Assembly: GCA_023846275.1 (NCBI GenBank)
Contig: CM043875.1
Span: 5,840,626 to 5,904,625 of the forward strand
Length of the DNA stretch: 64,000 nucleotides
DNA from: Vanilla planifolia
Taxonomy: Eukaryota > Streptophyta > Magnoliopsida > Asparagales > Orchidaceae
Reading direction: 5' to 3'
Positions within the stretch are counted from its first letter, which is position 1; every line of letters starts with the position of its first letter. The position numbers were made by a program, and so were the translations under genes. This document shows, one piece after another, positions 56,485-64,000 of the stretch. Below the pieces are notes generated by a model. That model saw only the letters and a list, made by a program, of their open reading frames with translations, ran no database searches and was not told the DNA's origin.

Positions 56485-57034
56485 GATTATATGCATACAT
56501 AAGCATGATGTATAGAAATTTACATGTAAAGATTTAATATATTTATATGTTTTTCTAATACCATGCATTCATATTTGTTATTCTATTATTATTTACATGA
56601 TATATACTATAATTTCATATTATTTTATCTTTTTGTACTTAATAGTTTGTGTTGATCATATTATGCTTATATTTACTTGTGTTATAATATATGACTTAGA
56701 TGTACATTGAGCTAGGGGTTCTTAGAAAATTGTGGCGTGATACTTAGAGTGAGAAATAATGTTTTTATTGAGAGCTCAATGAGATATTTTGTGTAAACGA
56801 AACTTTTATTGTATCTATTTGGTAGTAAATGTATTGAAATACTATTATACCTTTTTTGACTTTATTATTAGTTTTGAGACTTTGTGCATGACTATTCATT
56901 AGTTATTATATTTGATGTGATAAATTAATTTTATGGTGTTTCAATCACCATTGTAAAATTTTAAATGGGGTATTAAAACGAAACCTCACAAAAATTATAT
57001 TGGCATTGCACTATTGGAGATACCAAAGACAAAG

Positions 57035-58260
57035 ACTTATGTATTATGAATTAATATTAATATAAAATATGTATAGTTCAAATAACTTAGTATTAAGGGA
57101 AAAATAGTATATTGAGTGAAAACCTTAAATCTGAGCCTTATGTATGGTATCTTAACATTAACATATGTTACATATAGTTCAAATAACATAATACATAGTT
57201 AAATGGATGATGCAATAAGGGGAATAACTTAGAACCTAAGGATTGTGTATGCTATATCATTTTTTATATGTGATATGTTTAGGTCATTTGGATTAATATA
57301 CTATAACATATAGTTAAAACTTGAGGATTACATATAATATATTTATTTTGATGTTTGATACATGTAGGCTATTTCGTGAATTATATAGAGTACCTATAGT
57401 ATGCTTTATAGAATAATATTTGGGTTGATTAGAATTTAAAATTTTTTAAAGTAGCCATTAGAGAGCTATTAGAGATGCTTGAAGTTTTTAAAGAGTTTTC
57501 TAAAATGTTACAAAAGGAAGCCAAACTTAAAGAAAAGTCTAATGAATAATTATAAATCATTTATGAATAATTACTCTTAAATATCTTTAAATTTATTGAG
57601 TATTTGAGAGAAACGTTGAGCTGAAGTAGAAATCTAGTTCATTTATTCTTCCCTCAGCCAACGAAGCAAAAGTCCTATTACTAAAAATCCTTCTTAAAGT
57701 TTTTACATAAAATTTAGTATGCCACTTAGTTGATTGTTGGTTATGAGAATTTGTATTTTTGAGTATTAATTTATTTCCTTAAGTTCCTTGTGAGATTGTA
57801 CTTGGATTCATGTATTCCTTTTATTTGATCTTTTGTCCACTCTTTGTAGGCTCATTTGACTAAGGGATTTGTAGGCTTATATGACTCAGTATTGTTTGGT
57901 TCTCTAACATATTATTGTACGCTCATTAGGGTCAATGATTATAAGATCCTCTTACCTGGTGTTGTATGCTTCTTTGGATAATGTGGGAGTTTTTTTACTC
58001 ATGTTTGTAAAATGATTTCTTAGTGCAAGCTTAGTCTTTGTAACCAGGGGTGGACATAGATCTCATGTTTGGGATTGAACCATAAAAAACTACTTTTTTA
58101 TTTACTCTACTACATACCTTAACTAAAAGGTTTTCTAAACTTTACAAAACATTTTAAAATAAGGTTAGCAATTAAACTCAAGAATCATATAATACTTCCA
58201 CTATTTTACTATTTATTCTTGAGTTTAAGATTTTTACAATTCACTCTTTTAGTGGACATC
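57035..58260 (+). mobile_element. LTR-like retroelement fragment with internal ~105-bp tandem repeats
   Basis: Between 57035 and 57375 about 3.5 units of 85-106 bp recur ('(t)tatgtat(g)gtat..', 'catatagtt..aa', 'cttagaacctaagga' or similar). The downstream part to about 58260 shares ordered phrases with 22.2-22.9 kb, among them 'aagccaaactta' or its variant, a T-rich stretch, and 'gggtggacata(g/a)atct' at 58047. 'gattgaaccat' follows, a signature common at plant LTR ends. No coding domains. Borders not fixed. Confidence 0.5.
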
Positions 58261-61116
58261 TTAGCACTTCCATTTCCAATATGATCTACTTACAAAAATT
58301 TCCCTCAAAATTGATCTTGATTCCTTGACTTGGTGAAGCACTCCTCTTCCTTTAAAGTTTTCTTATCTCTTTGTTGATGACATAGTTTATTTATTATACT
58401 TTAACATCATTTTATATTAAGTTATTTTTTATAAATAGAAAATCATGTTTTTAGTTTTATAAAACTTGTTTCTATTATAAATGTCATAAATATATAAAAA
58501 AGTAGAAATGTAGTATCCGACTGAGTAAGGATTAGTAGAATTGGCCTGGTCTAACCTAGATCAAGTGAGATCAAGCCCAAACTAGTTAGGATGAGCCTAA
58601 ACTAAGCTAGGCCAAGCTTGAATTGGCCAGACTGAGCCTAAACCTACTTAGTTAAGCCAAATTAACTATCCAAATTAAGTTTGATCTAATCTATATTAAG
58701 TTTAAACTAGTCAAATTGAACCAAATTAGACCCAAATTAAACATGATTCAAACTAATTTATTTAAAAGCATTTGAAAGTGGTTTTAGAAAAAGTTTAGAG
58801 TAGTTTTTGAGACAAAATAACAAAATTACAACAAAAAATATTGAGAGAAACTAAGAGAATATCTTAAGAAAAAACATTTACTTTTGTTCAAAATTAATGA
58901 ATTTTTTTTAGTAAAATAAATTTTATATAATTTTATTAAATAATTTATAATTAAATTTTCAAAAAGTGATATCAGTAAGGTATGCACTTGACACAAAAAA
59001 AGTTATTAAGTATAATAAATGATTTCTACCAAATTTAAATATATTTTGATGACTTGATTACACATGTAAGTAACTAGAATTATGAGACAAAGTATAATAA
59101 ATTATTTTTATCAAAACTTTAATTAAAGGTTTGATACATTTTGATTATTTTATTACATATACAAATATTTTGATATGTAATTTATGGTGTTGTTGTATTT
59201 TGATTATTAAGCAAACAAAATAATTAAATCAAATAAAATATAATGATATGGTGTTTATGATATTATGAATACATAATGATGAACAAAAGGTGAACACATG
59301 ATATTAAACATATGTTGATACTTGTTATGTTATTGGATTCATATAATATATTAAACTTTTATAACAAGCAAAATAACTAAATCAAGATGACAAAATTGAT
59401 AAATAATAAGAAAAACATCTTAAAATAATTTAACAAGAATTATAATGCTCTTATACTATTTATTTATTCTTATATATTAAAAACTTAAAAGATAAAAATT
59501 AACTTTTGATTACAACCCAACTCAAAGGGTTAAACTAATTGGATTCTAGTTGATCAACTTTGATATAAAATAATTAATGAGATTTGCATCAACCAAGTAT
59601 AAAATAACTCTTTGATTGGATGCAATTTGATATGATATGATTAATGATATTTGTGTCAGTTATATGAGAATCTTCTGATTGAATACTGTGAAAATTTGTG
59701 ATAATTAATTAAAAAACCCCTCTAATTAATTAGTATTTATTGTATTACTTTTTGTGTTATTGACTCCTAGTCATGATGTTTTAAAATTTTAAGTATTTCT
59801 AATAAATTTATTTAAGTGAATTTTTAGATTTTAAGTAATCAATGCTTATATACATAAAAGAATTTAAAGAAAAATAAATATCAAATCTTATGAAGATCAT
59901 CTTGATTGGAGTGACAAACTACAAAAAGATATATTTTAATTTTATTTTGATTAGAATATTAAGTTTGATTGAAATATGTATTACAAGACATATAAATTAA
60001 ATTAAAATTAATTATACTAAAAAAATATTTAAGTTTTTTAATATTTTTGTTCTATCTTATCTTGACCATCAATTGTAACTATATCTTTAAAATTTTTAAT
60101 TAACATGTTGCAAAAGTTATGTAGTATTAATTTGTAGAAACTTTCTAACTTATCTAACTTAAGTTGGCTACAATTAACCATTTTGGGTCAAGACACTAAA
60201 TTTTGAACCGATTCAGTATAGTGAATGGCTCACAAAACAATGAGACACTAGCTGTACAAGTAAAGACTTCCCAAGCACACCAAAGGACAACGAACCCCAA
60301 ATAAAGGGTGCCTATTGAGTGCATGAAAAGTCTTATAAGGACAAATATCAATCACTAATGTGCCATATGGGATTAAACCAAGCCTTGTCTTCATGTAGCA
60401 CGCTTCTAATTTATAGGAGTAACCAAAGTCATCTAATCGCATAATTTTAAGATTGAATGATTTTGATCTCATCTATCTTTATATAATACCTTATTATATT
60501 CTCTATTTGATCGTTTCATTTTATGATCACACGATCTATATTTCTTTCGCACATTGGATCGAACTTCAACCATCCGATCAAGTTTTAAATCTAATAGTCC
60601 TGATCAAATCTTATTTCTAAATAACACAACTTGAATCCTATCTATCTGATCACATAGTTTATGTAATCAAATGGTCCTAAATTGTTTTTGATCAAGTGTC
60701 TCCTATGCAATAACTCTTTTAGCCTGCGTATTTAGTAATTTTAATAAGTACTTTTAGCCGTTAGAAAATATTTATAGATAGAAACATTTTTAATAAAATA
60801 TATTGATGAATTTTTATGCAATTTAAAGAAAGTTTCAAACTGTCAATAGCTTATTCTCATTGTTGCTTTCATATGCTATTGTTTCCTTTAATTATCAAAC
60901 TTTTGAAATTATATTTCTTCTCAAACTAGTTAAGTTAACAATTTTTTATTCTTAATTGATTTAATTAAAATACATATGTCTTGTTAATCATTTTATAAAC
61001 CATACTATTTTATTTGTATTAATTTTGATTTTATATCATCAAATATTTTTCTTTTATTGCCACTTTGTTGTAATACCATTGTAGTCTATTCAATTTTTTT
61101 CATTGTAAGACTATAG
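58261..61116. other. AT-rich intergenic DNA, no gene recognised
   Basis: From 58510 to 58745 the sequence is a patchwork of 'aagccta', 'aaactag' and 'ccaaatta' phrases, a degenerate low-complexity block. A less AT-rich pocket at 60180-60440 contains a 74-codon minus-strand frame with no recognisable motif. Confidence 0.45.
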
Positions 61117-61475
61117 TAGCTTTTCTCATTTATTTCATTATTGTGATAGTTTAGTTTACCCGTCTTCTAACGAAAGACTAATATTTAATGTTTTGACTTT
61201 GTTTGACTTTTGTCCAGGGTGGACTTAGGCTTGGTTTTAAGTCAAATTACTTAAAAATTATTTGAGTATATATTTAATTCTTACTTATTTTTTTATTTCA
61301 TAATTTTTATAAAAATCTATTATTGAAACAAAAATTAACATGTTTTAAATTAAAATTAAAATTTACACAAAATCACTTTTATAGATTTTGAAAAGCCTTT
61401 TAAAATATTTTTAAACTATTTTTTTAAAATTTTTATAAGAAATTAAAATTTTTATTCCTAACAATTCATTTCTCT
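61117..61475 (+). repeat. LTR-like repeat family 2, copy 2
   Basis: Same family and orientation as 52258-52605. Here the 'gggtggacttaggcttgg' signature is intact at 61214. With 8.9 kb between the copies they could be the two LTRs of one old element or independent insertions. The DNA between them shows no pol order supporting a single element. Confidence 0.65.
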
Positions 61476-62895
61476 CTTAAGGAGCTACAATTAAGTCATG
61501 TCATATGAAAGGTACATATTACATATATTGATTATTACATATAAGATTAAAAATTTGTGATAAAATAATAGTTTTTGCTATAATCAAGTCTTATGATTAT
61601 CTTAATTAAGAGAAAACTAAGTCCAACTAAACAAAATTATATGAAAACATAAAATAAATGACATATGCCATCTTTATAGAATGATATTATTATCATGACA
61701 TCTAATTTGATTATATGTTTATTTATTGTTTATTCATATCGTTTATGATTCAATAATATTTTGCATGTGTTTTACTCTCTTACGTATTGATATGATTGAC
61801 TTGATATCGTATATATTGAATGGTGATATCTTATACATGATTAACTTTCTTATGCATTACAATAATAAGAATAAGAACTAGTCTCATAAGGCTATCATAA
61901 AAATAGGAACTATGCTCATAAGGGTATACATTATGGATTTAAGAACAATATAATGGTTTAGCCCATTGAATTGGTAATAGGAAAATCGGATCATATTAAA
62001 GTTAATTGATCATATGAAAATAAAATGATAAAGAAAGATTGAAATGATCACGTGAGAAAATGAATATAATTCATAAATAATGAAAGCATTATATGACTCA
62101 ACATTTACTATTTACATTTATTATTGCAATGCATATAAATATGTTATTTTGAATTAATGTGTTAAAACCTAACATGTGACATGACTTAATTTATTAACTT
62201 ATATGGTTTAATTGTGTTAGATTTTGCATGTTAATCTTGGGGTGTTGGCTCAACTTATTATTGACCTAATATTTCAAGTAATACTAATACATGTCATAAG
62301 ACATAAGGGGAGGAATGATTCAAGATGATAGCTTAGAAAAAGGGATTAATTGAGCAATTGTTGTGTTAGGAAATTCGTAGTGTCTTGATATGTTAATATT
62401 TTAGAAAGATCTATTACTTTATTGTTGTAGATATAATAATATAAATAGTAAATTATGTTTGAATGGTTTATATTTTCCATTATACCATGTGTTGATAGAA
62501 TTTCTATTTATTAAGATATTTTGCTACACTAAATTAAATAAAAATTTTTGTTTTCATCTACAATAAAGATTTTATCTATTTAAGATTTTTTTATGGGAAA
62601 TAAAAATATAGTTTGATGCCTTATTATTAGATTAAATATTAGGTGAAATTATGTGGTAAAATATGATTAACAAATTAATTTTGAAGCAAAAGAACTAGTA
62701 AGCTTGAAACCTTAGCAATTAGATTTATAACATTAATAATGGGCTGGTGATGGCCAATTCACAATAAATCTGACATAATTGATGTAATTAATTTGTGTTT
62801 TATGTTTCCAATGTCTATGAATGAATCTAAATTCATGTTGTTTAATAAAAGATGGCCATATGATCTTCATATATCTTTTACTTGGAAAGTTAGTT
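61476..62895. other. AT-rich intergenic DNA, no gene recognised
   Basis: Nothing supportable on either strand beyond short chance frames. Confidence 0.5.
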
Positions 62896-63077
62896 TTGAC
62901 TAATGAGCCTTATGTAACTAGCCTCAAGCATTCGATCTTGAGAAGTTGGTCTTGTGGGATTAGCCTCTCGTAGCAAAACTTAAGAGACCAATCTTAAGAA
63001 TCTAGCATTAAGAACCTAATCTTAAAGTTCTGACTTTAAGAAGCTGACCTTATGAAGGTTAGCTCAACGGACTAGCC
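62896..63077. repeat. 14-bp-period minisatellite, 13 units
   Basis: The 182 bp split exactly into thirteen 14-mers with no indels. The approximate consensus is TTAAGAANCTAGCC. Examples are TTAAGAATCTAGCA (62994), TTAAGAACCTAATC (63008), TTAAGAAGCTGACC (63036) and TCAACGGACTAGCC (63064). Units differ from each other at several positions, mostly in the middle, while the TT/TC start and the terminal C are well kept. The period is not a multiple of three and stops occur in the frames, so it is not coding. Confidence 0.9.
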
Positions 63078-64000
63078 TTAAGTTATCGGTGATTATAACA
63101 TAGCTAAAGTCTTGATTATTGATTAAGATTTGATGGATATTATTGCCATGGAATAGATATATTATGAAATATTTTAGCTTGTTTGATGAAATCAAAGAGT
63201 AAATATGAAAGAAATGTATAGTTATGTTTAGAACCAATATAGGGCCAATCATTTGTTTAACCATGGAGCAAAATTAAGAAAATGATAATAATATAATGTT
63301 ATATAAAGTTAAAAAGAAAAATAAATGGCTTCGATAACTTAGAATAAATAGCGTTGAATATTAACTTGCTCAATCAATAAAAATAATGTCGAACTACGAT
63401 GGGCTTCAACAATTTTATCACGAGCACGTAGGAAGAAACATTTGAAAAACACTAAATTTCTAAGATTGATAGAGGAACAAGTGATATTAATCTTAATTAA
63501 AATATTATTATAATAAGTACAATTATGATGATTTACTAACAAAAAGATATATTTTCATTATTATTTATATATTTGTTTGACCAACTGGTAATGGTAAGAA
63601 CTTCTTTTTACTTATATAAATTCCTTTTTCAACTAAGGTTTGGATTGTGTTGAACCCAACATTCGAGCCTACTTAACAAACCATATTGATATAAAGCAAC
63701 CTGTACTCTTCAAGCCTCGTTCATCACATACAGCTGGAAACTCATGCAGTTTTGCTTATGAACATTAACTTGAATTAAATTCCCATGCTATCATTTAACT
63801 AATTCAAACACCTAATAAAAGGTTGGAAATTTTATATTCACAAAGCATATGTTCTCCTTCTCAATGGAGATAATTATGTAATTATTACCAAAATATTTTT
63901 TTAAATCAGAGAAAAAATCATTCAATTATTTGTTTAATTCTTTCACTATTTTTTTTAAATAAAATTAAATTGTGATTTTGTTAAAGAGTTTATGACTTTG
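63078..64000. other. AT-rich DNA to the window end, no gene recognised
   Basis: 63340-63760 is slightly less AT-rich. Two short minus-strand frames (63064-63264 and 63339-63542) match no family known to me. A gene beginning to the right of the window cannot be excluded. Confidence 0.45.

Larger units (their letters stand above)
55516..57034. other. AT-rich intergenic DNA with microsatellites, no gene recognised
   Basis: Frames here are short and driven by simple sequence. The 97-codon minus-strand frame at 55856-56149 runs through the (TA)n(TG)n tract and is not considered real. Confidence 0.5.

Noticed and set aside
62896..63077. CRISPR-like or coding repeat
   Set aside because: Units are contiguous 14-mers without spacers and not a multiple of three, and the host is a plant. 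It is a minisatellite.

Overview
This window is nuclear DNA from a flowering plant. The sequence is very AT-rich and gene-poor, and its two intact protein genes have GT-AG introns. One is a plant-type SKP1 protein and the other a USP-domain receptor-like cytoplasmic kinase, both typical of angiosperms. I cannot name the species or decide between monocot and eudicot.

Layout. 1-2.2 kb: the decayed 5' part of a Ty3/gypsy retrotransposon on the minus strand (primer-binding site, protease, reverse transcriptase) that runs off the left edge. 2.3-12.1 kb: AT-rich non-coding DNA with microsatellites and one copy of a 198-bp repeat. 12.2-17.0 kb (+): a complete 11-exon kinase gene whose joined exons give 663 residues. 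17.4-33.1 kb (-): a complete two-exon SKP1 gene (158 residues) whose single intron is about 15.3 kb long. The two genes converge, with 552 bp between their stop codons. 33.3-64 kb: gene-free DNA made of degraded retroelements. It holds Ty3/gypsy gag, protease and RT remnants (45.9-52.2 kb), Cassandra-like miniature LTR elements carrying a 5S rRNA-like segment (40.0-40.3 and 54.8-55.5 kb), two LTR-like repeat families, microsatellites, and a 14-bp-period minisatellite at 62.9-63.1 kb.

Function. The SKP1 protein is the adaptor that joins F-box proteins to CUL1 in SCF ubiquitin ligases. The kinase is expected to act in cytoplasmic signalling. Nothing in the sequence links the two beyond adjacency.

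I found no evidence for a wholly new biological system. The most notable features are the giant SKP1 intron, which is built partly from local duplications and LTR-like DNA, the 198-bp repeat pair that is identical by eye and 30.5 kb apart, the 14-bp minisatellite, and the 5S-bearing TRIM elements. No tRNA gene, intact rRNA gene or CRISPR array was recognised.
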